A stretch of 64,000 bases of DNA. Origin: Glycine soja. Lineage: Eukaryota > Streptophyta > Magnoliopsida > Fabales > Fabaceae. A model generated the notes under the pieces. It was not told where the DNA came from. It worked only from the letters and a program-made list of their open reading frames with translations, and did not search any database. The position numbers and the translations under genes were made by a program. Location of the stretch: the NCBI RefSeq assembly GCF_004193775.1, contig NC_041005.1, forward strand, positions 374,501 through 438,500, read 5' to 3'. This document shows positions 13,457-25,300 of the stretch, one piece after another; the first letter of the stretch is position 1, and each line of letters opens with the position of its first letter.

Positions 13457-13545
13457 TGGGAAGAAGAAGCATAAGGTAAAAATAAAAGAAGAAGAAGAAG
13501 AAGAAAAAAGAAGAGCATTAAGGAAATCAAATAAAGAGAAAGAAG

Positions 13546-14433
13546 ATGGCTTGTTTTGTCCCAAGAGACCTTCTCTTGTTGTGTCTCTCAATACTCATCG
13601 TCCTTCCCATAGCCCTTACCTCAGGCCCTGACGCAGCACCCCTGACCCACCATGGGGGACGCTTGCTCACTGGAAACTTGAACGTTGGCATCTTATGGTA
13701 CGGTCCAATTCCAAAGGCCCAAAAGAAAGCGATATTGTCCTTCTTAAGGTCCCTGAACATGAAGACACCTGAACCTGATGCTGCCAACCAACCCCAAGTC
13801 TCATCATGGTGGAACATTGTGGAGAGCTATGGAGCTGCAGCTGGCAATAATAATATCCCGGTGAAGGTGATAAACCAAGTTTTTGATCCAAATTACTCTT
13901 ACGGGAAAGTCCTGATCAAAGATTTCATTAAGCCCCTCCTTCCTAAGGCCACTGGTGGAAACCCAAACACCCTCGCTATAGTCATAGCCTCCAAGGGCGT
14001 GACAGTGCAAGATATGTGTGCCGGATCATGCGCCCAACACGGTCTTATTGAAAACCAAGTTTATGTTGCTGTGGGGGACCCAGAGGAGGAGTGTCCTGAA
14101 TGCGCATGGCCATTCCTGGCGACCAAGGGCAAGACAGGTGCAACGATGAAACCACCAAATGGGAATGTTGGAGCAGATGTCATGGTGAAGTTGTTGGCAG
14201 GTGGCTTGGCCGGTGCAGTCACAAACCCATTCTGGGACGGGTTCTACGCAAATGCACACGGAGACCATGTCTTGGAAGCCACTAGCAAGTGCCCTGATAT
14301 TTTTGCAACAACCAAGCTACCCGTGGACCCTCGAAATGGAGGAGCCTTTAATGCTGTTGGCGACAAGGGTACCAAGTTCTTGCTCCCTGCTATTTGGAAC
14401 CCTAAAACTTCTTCCTGCTGGACTCCCCTCTAA
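13546..14433 (+). CDS. EXL: EXORDIUM-like / phosphate-induced protein 1 (PHI-1) family secreted protein
   Basis: Intronless gene for 295 residues, usual for the family. Plant EXORDIUM/EXL proteins are apoplastic and linked to brassinosteroid-dependent growth and to carbon status; no enzymatic reaction is established. Residues 1 to about 25 form a signal peptide (hydrophobic stretch LLLLCLSILIVLPIAL followed by small residues). Family marks follow in order: LLTGNLNVGILWYGPI near residue 40, VSSWWNIVESYG near 85, an LAIVIASKGV block, cysteine-rich DMCAGSCAQHG and EECPECAWPF in the middle, NPFWDGFYAN near 230, and the C-terminal KFLLPAIWNPKTSSCWTPL. A TATA box and purine-rich leader precede the first ATG. 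GC content is much higher than the flanks, as expected for an intronless EXL gene. I cannot tell which EXL member it matches. Confidence 0.95.
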   Translation: MACFVPRDLLLLCLSILIVLPIALTSGPDAAPLTHHGGRLLTGNLNVGILWYGPIPKAQKKAILSFLRSLNMKTPEPDAANQPQVSSWWNIVESYGAAAGNNNIPVKVINQVFDPNYSYGKVLIKDFIKPLLPKATGGNPNTLAIVIASKGVTVQDMCAGSCAQHGLIENQVYVAVGDPEEECPECAWPFLATKGKTGATMKPPNGNVGADVMVKLLAGGLAGAVTNPFWDGFYANAHGDHVLEATSKCPDIFATTKLPVDPRNGGAFNAVGDKGTKFLLPAIWNPKTSSCWTPL

Positions 14434-17400
14434 CCCATCTCCTTTCTTTCTTTTCTATCACTCTTCTCATAAACATTTTTTATGACATATATAATTAAAG
14501 ACTAATGTTTTTTTGGACACTTCATTGTGCAAATCCTATTGGGAGTAACTAAAAAGTCTGACGTATTCTTATTATTGAGTAGGGTAAAAAATACAGCATA
14601 TGCTACATTAAAAATGTAGTATATTTATGTTTAATCTTCACTAAAAAGGTTAACAATTTATTTAATTGATTTTAATAAAAAGTATGTATATCACACTAAA
14701 AATATTTTCCAACAAATTATTTATGTTTAATTTTAAATATACGAAATATTTTTTTTAACATATATAAACACTACTTTTCTCATATATTGAAGCAATTCAT
14801 GCAATTCTCAGGTATTAATGCCCAGTAAGAAACAAATTATCAACAAAGTTCAATACAAATAATAAATAATTAAGTTTCTTAAACATACTAAAAAAAATAT
14901 AATTTCTTGACCGTGCAACAAACATATAAAAAATATTTTATTAGAAAAAATAAAATTTACTCTAATAATCTCTACACCTCAATATATTAGTCTTAAAACT
15001 TTCAACTATAATTACCTTATCTTAGAAAGAAAAAAAATGTAAAAAGGACAAATTAAAACACAATTTTTTCATGCATTATTCTTGTGAATTTAATTAAAAT
15101 CTATTGATAAGGTAAAACTTTGTATTACACTATTATCAAATCACATATTAATATTATCATATATATATATATAATAAATTTATTAATTTTTATAATAATA
15201 ATATTTTTTAAAATATATGTTCAAATAATTTCTAATCAATTGACAATATCTGCACCAAAAATTAATTGACTATATATACTTTTTAACATTAATTGGGCAT
15301 AAAAAATAAATTCTTTTCTTATCAGGGGAATGTAATTAATGAAAGAAAGATAAAAAGGTTTATTTTCCCTTGTAATTCCCTCAATTAATTCGTTGTAATT
15401 AACTTACAACATACGGCGATAAGTATGATTGAATTTCTGTTGGAACTTGGACGGCATGTCTAAAATCAGTTGCGTGCATACCTAACACTAACATGCACGC
15501 ATATAGAATGCTGGTTGCCATCGGAAGCAGCCAACAGTCAATTGAAGAAGGGACATTGCATATTCAACCTAGATTTCGGTACTCCTGTAATATTCCCTCC
15601 TTTCATACATAATATTCTTAATTATACTTTAGACAGTTTTTTTTTATCTATAAAGTAAAATAAAATAAAAAAGAATAAAAGAAATAGTAATGACATCCTT
15701 TCTAACACTCTTTTTCTAATAACTTTTTTATAACTAAATAAAATTTATTAAAAATCATAGTAAGACTCAGTACTAATGACTTTCCTTATTTAAAAATGGA
15801 CTACATCAAAATTTGTAAATTTAAATCAAATATAAAAAAGGTTTTAAAAATAGAATGTTAAAAAGAGTAGTATCACCAGTGTTCCTCCGAGAAGAAATTG
15901 TCCGAAAGCACTGAAAACTTTTTCCATGCACGCGTAACTGAGACAACGATTCTGCGATAAGATCAGGGACAATCGGCAAGTTTTACTCAACTAAATTGTT
16001 AATTATAACACAAATCTAATTTTTCAGCCACATATGCAAAATATTAAGCATTTATTTTTATTTCTTAAAAAAATTAAGCATTAAATTGTTTTTATTTTAA
16101 AAAATAGTATGATATGCTGAATGTATATGCACGGCATCTTATTTTATTCCATCAAAAGCAAAAGCGATAGGATCTGCTGAGTCTTCACAGCTTATCTGTG
16201 GGCAGGCTGCTGAATCCTATATTGACGCACAATCATACGTGCGACGGGAGCAGACCCCATTAAACTATGCAACTTTTCCGTCTTTCTATTTGATCTGCAA
16301 GTTGTTTATAATAAACTAATAACGAAATTTCACAGTTAGATCCACGACACAAGGGGGCAAGTTGCTTGCAGAAGATGTAAAAATAACAAGTTAATGAGCA
16401 AATTCCTTAACCAATTTTTTTTTTTTTTTTGTACTAGAGATTAACCCAATACTTGGCGTACAACAAATATATATAGTCATTTGAGCTTGGGTCTTTGGCG
16501 TCATTAATGATGCTACTAGCTACCTTAATATAATCTACACATACGAGAAAAAGAAAAAGGACTTTTAGCTATGATAATTCCAAAAACTCGAGTTTGTTGT
16601 GTTCGGTGTTCCTTGTAGAAAGGCCCCACCTAAGTTGATGGTTTGACGGTAACATTTGCGATTATGCTCAATATCGTACAGCTCATTGGATTTGGCGCAG
16701 TCACAGCCGCTGATCCAACATATTACGATAGCCGTTTTTTCGTTTTTGTTTACGTCAAGTTGGAGATGGATGCAGCACGTCCCACGCCGCCGCCCATGGG
16801 CTTTGTGTTGGTGTTGGTTGTATTTGATTTTATTTTTTTTATCCCTCAAAAGCTCCATTTTTTTCCTGTGTGTCGCTAAAAGTTGCTTTCCACAGGATAT
16901 TGTGGAGAGAAAATAAAAAAAATTATTTTTTAAAAATTGTCGTGGATCTTGAGAGTTTTCATAAAAGAATTAGATCTCCAGGTAAATATCAAACAAAATG
17001 TTCAAATAATGAATTTTAATAAGTTCAGATCTTAGAGGTTAAAATTTACTTTAAAAAATTCTTATTGGAGATGACTTTACAAGACATTTCAGCATCCTCT
17101 TACTCTAACACAGTGTGATTTAACGAGATCAAGAAGGATTATGCCTATTTATGCTGTGTTTCTTCTAACAATCTTCTACCGATACCTGCAGGGTGGAAGT
17201 GGTGTTTATTTATTTTTTTGGAGAAGGAAGTGGTGCATGTTTGGTAGTTTAATGGTGTTACTGTCATGTTTAATAGGCTAAAATAATTAGAGCAAAATAA
17301 TAGTGACGTTTACAACACATGTAGGCAATAGCTATACTTTTAGGTTAAATGAGAGAAAGACAAATTCAAATGTTAACATATTTTCTAATATATTTAAGGC

Positions 17401-17732
17401 TAAAAGTGTTTAAATGTACTCCACAGGGTGTTGCCAGCATTCCTGATAAGGTTATATAGTAGTACTATTTGTGTCTCTCTTATAATTTTTTTTTTTAAAA
17501 AGAAAACCTCAACTTGTGCAAGTAGTAAATGTGCAGACGTCAAGGCTTTACATGATGACAAATGTTACTTAGCATGGAAAAAATAGAATCCTATGGTAAG
17601 AGAAAACTGGTAAAACGTGGCTTTCAAGTATGGACATCTATGCAAAAGGGTGCAGTGAGTAGAGCAATATAAGAAGGGAATGATGGGTGGTTAAATCACT
17701 GAAATTGTGATCCTAATCCTAATAGAAGAAAA
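14434..17732. other. AT-rich intergenic region
   Basis: No gene recognised. GC-richer patches at about 15420-15600 and 16600-16860 have open frames on both strands but no similarity I can name. The last several hundred bases are the upstream region of the MFS gene, with a possible TATA-like ATATAAG near 17668 and a four-codon upstream ORF at 17680-17694 that may lie before the transcription start. Confidence 0.5.
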
Positions 17733-19943
17733 ATGATGGGCATTGAATCGACGGGGAGTAAATGGCTTGGGTTGGTGGCGGCGGTGTGGATACAAGCAAT
17801 CTCCGGCAACAACTACACTTTCTCGAATTACTCGGACGCTCTGAAATCCCTCATGAGCCTAACCCAAATCGAGCTCAACAATCTGTCCGTGGCCAAGGAT
17901 GTTGGCAAGGCTTTTGGGCTTCTGGCTGGGCTGGCCTCAGACAAATTCCCGACTTGGGCCATTCTCCTCATTGGGTCCCTCCAAGGCCTTATCGGCTATG
18001 GCGTCCAGTGGCTCGTCGTCAGCCAGAGAATCCAACCCCTCCCATACTGGCAGATGTGCGTATTCCTCTGCATTGGTGGCAACAGCACTACCTGGATGAA
18101 CACCGCCGTTCTAGTCACATGCATCCGCAACTTCCGCCGCAACAGAGGCCCCGTTTCCGGCATTCTCAAAGGCTTTGTCGGTTTGAGCACCGCCATATTC
18201 ACCGACCTCTGTTCCGCTCTCTTCGCCGACGACCCTGCTTCCTTTCTCCTCATGCTCGCCCTCATCCCTTTCGCCGTTTGCCTCTCCGGAATGTTTTTCC
18301 TCCGTGAGATTCCTCCCGCCGCCACCAACGACCAGGAAGAGTCTACTTATTTCGCGGTTTTCAACGCGGTTGCCGTGGTCGTCGCCGTTTACCTCTTGGC
18401 TTTCGGGTTCGTGCCGAACCCTAGCGCTCTGGTGTCTCGGGCATTCGCCGTGGTTTTGCTACTTCTGTTGGTGGCGCCGATGGGAATCCCGGTCCACTCT
18501 TACTTGAAGGCACGAAGGCAGGACGAGCGGTTCAAACCGAATTTGGAGGAGCGGGTTGACGAACCGTTGATTCGCGGAAAAGAGAAGGGGAGTGAAAGTG
18601 AGGTGGAGAGAGGGAATGTATTAGCGGAAGAGGCGGCGGCGGAGGGAATGAGTGGACCGGCGGTGGGGGAGGAGCACACGATATGGGAGGCTCTGAAAAC
18701 GGTGGATTTTTGGATTTTGTTTGTTTCGTTTCTCTGTGGGGTTGGAACGGGTTTGGCGGTTATGAATAATATGGGTCAAATCGGTTTGGCGCTGGGTTAT
18801 TCGGATGTGTCTCTCTTTGTATCCTTGACTAGTATTTGGGGCTTCTTCGGTCGGATCGTCTCGGGTTCGGTTTCGGAGCACTTCATCAAGTAAGTCCCCT
18901 TTCTTCTCCCGTGTGAAAGGAATTTATTTATATTCAACAAAATAAATAAAATGCCTTCATTCTTCAACCTTTACCTTTACCATGTTTTACGTCACTTGAG
19001 ATTGACAAGACTCGTTTTGTTTTTGTTTTTCGTCTCTGATCGTTATCTCACCTATGTTGACTTTTATAGTTTGCAGTCCCAAGGAGAAATTTCTTGGAAT
19101 TTGCCTTCGTTTTTTGTTTGGAGGAATATCTTTTGCTTCTATTTTTATTCTGACCTTACTTCCGGTGGAAAGTACTAGGTAGACCCAGGCGTGTTTCCAG
19201 CTATCGCAATTGACGTCCGATTCTGATTTAAAAATTGTTAGGAGGAATGAAAATTTCTCTTTTTTAACCATAGCTGCTTAATTTCTAAAATGAGAATTAG
19301 ATATCCTTCAACGGTTCAACCATCATGGGATGGTCCGGTATGAATGTTTGATAATTATATCTCTTAAAGCATGTAATTTGGTCACAACAAGTCTTTATAT
19401 TATATATATGAAAAAATATAGGTTAAGAGGAGACTTTGATTAGCATTGTTTGTTTGTGTTTGCAGGAAAGCTGCAACTCCTAGACCACTTTGGAATGCAG
19501 CCTCTCAAATTCTGATGGCGGTGGGATACATACTCCTGGCAATGGCTATGCCAGGTTCCCTTTACATAGGGTCCGTTGTGGTTGGCATATGCTACGGGGT
19601 GAGGCTTGCCATTACTGTGCCAACTGCCTCGGAGTTATTCGGCCTCAAATATTATGGTCTTATATACAACATTCTCATTCTTAACCTTCCCCTTGGCTCT
19701 TTCCTCTTTTCTGGTCTTCTTGCTGGCATTCTGTATGATATGGAGGCGACTACCACCGTAGGAGGAGGCAACACTTGTATTGGAGCTCATTGCTACAGAC
19801 TAGTATTCATCATCATGGCTGTAGCTTGTGTTGTTGGCTTCTTCTTAGACATTTTATTGTCATTCAGAACTAAGAAGGTTTACAACAAGATCTCCTCCAG
19901 CAAAAACTCCAACAAAAACTCTCTGAATTCAAGTAGGCGATGA
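17733..19943 (+). CDS. Nodulin-like / NFD4-type major facilitator superfamily transporter
   Basis: Polytopic membrane protein of the plant Nodulin-like plus MFS_1 family (NUCLEAR FUSION DEFECTIVE 4-like). The substrate is not established for most members. Two exons, 17733-18889 and 19466-19943, joined within a Lys codon (ATCAA then GAAAGCT), give 1635 nt and 544 residues. The N-terminal nodulin-like half has WLGLVAAVWIQAISGNNYTF, the NNLSVAKDVGKAFGLLAG helix, IGYGVQWLVV and GNSTTWMNTAVLVTCIRNF. A charged cytosolic loop (about residues 255-310) follows, then TIWEALKTVDFWILFVSFLCGVGTG and the C-terminal MFS half with VPTASELFGLKYYGLIYN. About 12 hydrophobic helices are visible. A second ATG lies one codon after the first; the choice hardly matters. 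From memory the Arabidopsis counterpart At4g34950 sits beside CYP21-1 and ARO1, which supports orthology. Confidence 0.93.
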
Positions 19944-22557
19944 TCCAAAATGGCCCATATAAAGAGGGTATGACACTTGCGTTGACCAGCATTTTGCACA
20001 ATGGTATCCTAATTTCCATTGGTATGGTATGGTTATCACTAACCTTTTTCCTTTTGGTAATAAAGGCTGGCTAATTTGTTTGTACATCCATTTTGAGTGC
20101 TCTGTAGCAATAGTTGTCAAAATGTTATAGTAGCAATTTGTTGAAGAAAATGTTGTCAAAGATTTTCCATGGATGGAAATATTTTGCAATTTCTTCTGTG
20201 TTGATTTATTGTTCTGCTATTTTAGCCAGGTGTCAAAAGTATTGCATAGACTTTACTCAAATTTCATCGCAAATATTTACTTGTTTTTATAACTTTTTTC
20301 CCTTTGGAAAGTTATTTGACGAGAGGCATCAAGGAAAGAAAGAAGAGACTACTAGGAAGCAATCAATCTTCTATGATCTTTACTAAATTCGAATAGAGAC
20401 ATAATTTAAAATAAAATATCCCAGTCCAAAATTAGCCGAAGAAATAGAAAACTTTTGGAATTATTTTTAAGTGATGACAAAGTTCAAAAGAAGCTAAATC
20501 AATTACGCACTTTGAAGACGACTAGTAGTATCAGAAAAACAGGGTGTCATTATCTGGCCGAGCTAATGGCCAAAATATTGAAGGGACTTGTTCGAGGTGG
20601 GGTGGGAAATAATTTTAGCTAACAATTACTCCTTTTTTTTTTTTTTTTAATTTGTCTTCCGACCAGTTAATATTTTGGTTCACAATCTTGGATTTTACGT
20701 TCATATTTTTATTATTAAAAAAAGTTAAATACGATTTCACCATATTCTTGCCAACTATAAAAGCATGTACCATCCACACGCATACAATTCCTCGAACAAG
20801 AAATAAAAAAACTGCACTTTCACCATGTCAATGCCGAAATAATTATACCTGGTTATGTTTGGAAATGGAATTGACGTTCGCATATTCGTCTTCATTAATT
20901 TATTTTTTAAGTTTGGGGGTGTCCATAAATATAATAACTGGCCAAGTTATTTAAAGTTTAATAAAATGGAGGTTGCTAGGTCGTGAGGATAGAAGGCCAA
21001 AATACATGAGGAAATTGGTGCAACGTCAAAGCAAAGTCCAAAGAATGTAAAAAGACAATATATGGAGATTATATTGCACGTAGAGCACCATACACATTTG
21101 GAGCAAAGGACAATTGGTATGGGCTGCAAAGACCAAATTTAAGTTTCATATTAAGACATAGGTGGGTTAAAACATTCTATTAAGAATTTAACAGGCATAT
21201 GTACGGAAAAAATATTTTTAGTATCACTAATTATCATAAAAATTAATAAAATTATTATATATAAGGATTTGTTATTAGATGAAAGTCTGTACATATATTT
21301 TTTAAACTTCTACTAATGGTTTTTTTTTTTGTTTTCTGTTACTGAGTTGAAATTTGATTAGAAATATCAGAAAATTAATTGTTCAAGTGACAACAAAAGC
21401 AGAGAATACCGGTACCTTTCAATCAATGAGAAGGACCAATTTGACAAACGCCTTACAAGTGTTCCGCGGAGCCTGCTGCCATCACTCATCAGAACAGAAA
21501 GGAACATATTTGGTGGAGTACCTGTACCACGCAGAGAGCCCAAATGACAGAGAAAATAGAATATATTGATGTGTTGTTGTCTGTTTTGCCAAAAAAATCA
21601 ACAAATTTAAACAGAAGTTGATGATGCCAAGCAAGAAAGAGCGGAACACATTTCAGTACAGTTAAAGGCAAATATGTAGTGATCTTCACGTGGTTTCAGT
21701 GACTCATTTTGTGTTGTCTAAATTGGTTGATGCCCATGCTTGACGCATAAGTTATTTGAAAGAGTAATAATATATGAACACTTTAATATCACCATAGTAC
21801 TTCTTTAACACCTACTATCATTTCTATCTTTTTTTTTTCCCTCTCTTATTATCTATGTACATGCACTTCTCGTCTCGAAATGTTATCTAGCATGTCTGCA
21901 TAATTTTCTTATTGAAAAGGGTGGGTGGGAAGGGCTCTACATTGTGCACATCGTGAGGGATCCAAAAAGAAGAGCGCGTGCCAGTCCTTTAGTTTATTTA
22001 ATGAGTATTCAATGGTCCCTCCTAGCTAGTTACATTGATCGCTGAGGAGGTAGTGATGGCATCCCAGAAATACCATTCCGTGAAACTTCACGCTAGACTC
22101 TTTTTTTCCTTTTCATTTCTGTCAGAAGTGAAGTTTTGTGCAGCACCCTCTTTGAATATATATGATGAATTTCTTTTACTTAGGTACCTTGACTAAGGAA
22201 TTAAAAAAAATTATTTATTGTATAAGATATAGGAAAACGTAAAAAAAAAATTGAGTAAAATTTTATATATCTCAATAATTTTTTCTTTTAATTTCTTAAT
22301 CAATATCCTACCAACTAATTTATATTTGTCACATAGAAATGTTAGTATCTTATTGAATAAAAAAATTTGAACATAAGCAAGCCGTTGCACTATGACTTCA
22401 CTAAAGTTTTATAACTTATACCAAAAGTGGATAACCAACTTTAGTACCGAGAGATGGTAATTAATAAAGGGTGTTTCTTTAGTTTAAACAATCAATCGAT
22501 GTAGATTCATGTAATTAATACTTCTTCCAATTTACTATTATATCTATTAATATTTTA

Positions 22558-23131
22558 AGGATAAATAGTTCTTTTTGTTTTTGGATATATAAATCGTTGA
22601 CAAATTCGTTCTTAAAAGATTAAAATTTAATTTTCAAAAGTATAAAAGGTGTAATAAATTTATCCGGTTGTTTACTTTCCTCCGTTACCGTTAATAAAAT
22701 AGCTTACGTGACATTGATGAACAAATTTGTCACAAAATTGATTGTCAATATGACCATGTTATTTGATTTGACGAAAATATCAATAAGTTATTATTATTAG
22801 ACCTAAATGTCAGTAATTCTTTGTTGGACGAAAATGTTAATATTTTGTAATGTCAGTATTTTTTTTTGGACAAAAATGTTAGTAAATTACCATTATTGAA
22901 CCAAAATGTTAGTAATTTTTCAATGTATCAAAATGTCAGTAATTTTTTGTTGGACCTAAATATCAATATATTTCTATTAGACTAATTTGTTAGACCATAA
23001 ATTTCGTTTCATTTAAGAGTAAAATATAATTTTAGGATAAATTTTTCCCAAATTTTGAATTTTAATCTTTCAGGGATGAATTTGTCAGTAATTTACACAT
23101 TCAGGGACGAAAATGATTATTTACCCTTTTT
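22558..23131. mobile_element. Non-autonomous TIR (foldback-type) element with internal short tandem repeats
   Basis: The left end (GGATAAATAGTTC..., then TTGACAAATTCGTTCTTAAA and AGATTAAAATT) is matched in reverse complement by the right end (GGGTAAATAATCATTTTCG..., TGACAAATTCATCCCTGAAA, AGATTAAAATT), so terminal inverted repeats run about 75 bp. The interior at about 22760-23000 is built of degenerate 30-40 bp units of the form AAAATGTYAGTAATTTTTTGTTGGAC. No ORF is present. I could not find a clear target-site duplication, so the superfamily (Mutator-like is possible) stays open. Confidence 0.65.
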
Positions 23132-23489
23132 TATTGGTAATTCAAAAGGTTTAACTCATTTAACTTGAAATTGTGAAACTGATATGATATGCACTAAACA
23201 AAATTGGGAATGAATGAAAAATCTTAATTGTGACTATATTTTAAATAGGATTGTAAAATTATTTTTTAAGGAAGAAGATATATTTGTGCATAAAAAATTG
23301 CCTAAAAAACAGTAAAAAAAAGCAAATAATTTTAACAAATTTATGTTTATTTTTATCTAGAATGTAAACATACTCATTTATTTAAGGTAAGCTAAAATGA
23401 TAGTAAAAAAATTAAAAATTAAAAGATAAATTTAATATACAATTACTTTATGAATTTATTTCATCTTAAGTCTATTGTACTTTCATTTG

Positions 23490-23491
<2 letters not shown>

Positions 23492-23535
<44 letters not shown>
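23492..23535. repeat. (AT)n microsatellite, about 44 bp
   Basis: About 22 consecutive AT units, lying between the two inverted arms of the repeat region at 22.6-23.95 kb. Expected to be polymorphic in length. Confidence 0.95.
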
Positions 23536-23539
<4 letters not shown>

Positions 23540-23689
23540 TTATTAAAAAAATTGTTTTTAGATATTTAGTTTTAATATTTGCATAAATATTATTTAATTT
23601 GTTTCAAAATTTACAATAATGTAAAATATCCAAATAAAAGGGCTCGATGACATTAATTGAAATTTTATTAGCAGAAATATATTTTTTAC

Positions 23690-23950
23690 TAATAAATATT
23701 TGGGATCTAATAAATTAGTCTAATAAAAACACATTGATATTTAAGTTCAACAAAAAATTATTAATATTTATGTCCAATGAAAAATTATTGACACTTTAAT
23801 ATAATAGAAAATTATTAATATTTTGGTCTAATAATAATAACTTAGTGACATTTTTGTCCAATAAAAATGTAACATTTTGATTTAAAATAAAAATAATTGA
23901 CATTTTTATTAAAAAAAAATTAGTAACATTTAAGTCCAATAACTTTTGGG
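23690..23950. repeat. Inverted copy of the interior of the 22.6-23.1 kb element
   Basis: The reverse complement of this stretch is built of the same units as 22760-23000. For example CTAATAAATTAGTCTAATA here is the complement of the TATTAGACTAATTTGTTAG segment near 22975, and the match extends through TTAAATATCAAT and several AAAATGTYAGTAA units. It lacks recognisable terminal repeats of its own, so it looks like a partial second copy in opposite orientation. Confidence 0.65.
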
Positions 23951-25300
23951 CTCTTATAGGATATTGTTTCGCGTGAGTTTTGAGCAGTCCATAATTCATT
24001 TATTGCTAAATTATTTAAATATTTATTTAACATTGTTAAAATTTTATGTTCTCATTTGATACAAGACCACCTTATACATTTCTCACACTTTTGAGTAAAT
24101 ATTTAGTTCCTGTGCAAATTCAAAAACGCGTGACGTGGTCTAATTAATAAAAAAAAAGTATGCAGGACTTATGTTTCTAGTTTTTTCCTTCTTTTTTGGC
24201 GGAAAAAAAGACTGAATATGAGGCCAGAATCCGCAAGTCCAAAGCAAAAAAATAAGATATTGGTACGTAGTGGGAACATTTAAGGACGTGTTTGGAAATC
24301 TATCAAGTACATGTTTTGTTTAATTTACTGTGACATATTTCAATGAAAATTCAATAGATAAAAGTAAAAGTAAAAATATTTTTGTTTCAAAAGTAATTTT
24401 CGATCAGATCGGCACTAAATGCAAAATAAAATATTACATTTTAATAGATGAAATTTATTTGAATAGATGCATTGAAAATTGTTTTGTTTCAACTTCTAAC
24501 ATAACTTATTTATTATAATTAGTAAAAATTTTCACTATAAAAATGTGGGGAAAAAAGATTATGAAACAAAGTCAATTTGTAGAGAATAAAATATCTCAGA
24601 CGGTTATCATTCTAATTATTTGGTAAGATATTCCTTAAAGTGATAGTGATACACGATTTATGATAAATTATAATCTCGTAATTATTTTTGTGACACTAAA
24701 TACTTTTGAGATGATTCCATAAATATAGATAAAAAAATATTTAATCATGTTAAATTTTTGTATTTATTATTATTTTTTCTATTCTACGAGTATGGATAAT
24801 TTTGTTTGATTGAGTTAATTTTCCAATAAAATAGAAATAGTAATGTGAATAATAGATTGAATTCAACATTGGAAGCAACCGGAATCCAAGCACACATTAA
24901 ATGACTGGTACGATGATTAATTAACGTTGCTAATTAATCAACGATTAGTTACTTGGTAATTAATGATGCAGCAGAAGGCCGATATTATAAAATGTGCCAA
25001 CTGAAAAGCATTATAGAGTGAAGCGCAGACTGTATAAAATTAACACTGACATGAATATATTAGTTGTGTTATTTGTTCACGTAGCATGTGAAGAGAGAGC
25101 ACGGGCCTTTTCACTGTTCCCTTGTGATACATCACCTCTCAATTCTCAAATACTCCCTTTGTTGTCTCTCGTGTTCTCTGGGACACACTGCTCCTAACAC
25201 GGGCATTTGTATTTATGCTTAAACAGTTCCTTTCAAAGTTTACAACCTTTTTGTTTCACACCACTAGGAGAGTGACCCGTTCCAATTTCTAAGTCCAAGG

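Larger units (their letters stand above)
19944..25300. other. AT-rich intergenic region with repeats
   Basis: No protein-coding gene recognised between the MFS and xylanase genes. The stretch contains the foldback-type element and inverted arm (22558-23950) and an AT dinucleotide run listed separately. A GC-richer patch at about 21380-21560 has short open frames without known similarity. The final few hundred bases are the xylanase upstream region. Confidence 0.55.

Noticed and set aside
13527..14485. Overlapping frames on both strands across the EXORDIUM-like gene
   Set aside because: Shadows of a single well-supported gene.
17680..17694. Four-codon upstream ORF before the transporter start
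   Set aside because: The likely TATA box near 17668 would place transcription start at or after it, so it may not be in the mRNA.
17762..18881. Arg/Pro/His-rich alternative frames within the transporter exon
   Set aside because: Composition typical of out-of-frame translation of a GC-rich exon; the in-frame product is a clear MFS protein.
22760..23000. CRISPR-like appearance of repeated 30-40 bp units
   Set aside because: The units are degenerate, have no unique spacers of fixed size and lie in a plant nuclear repeat.
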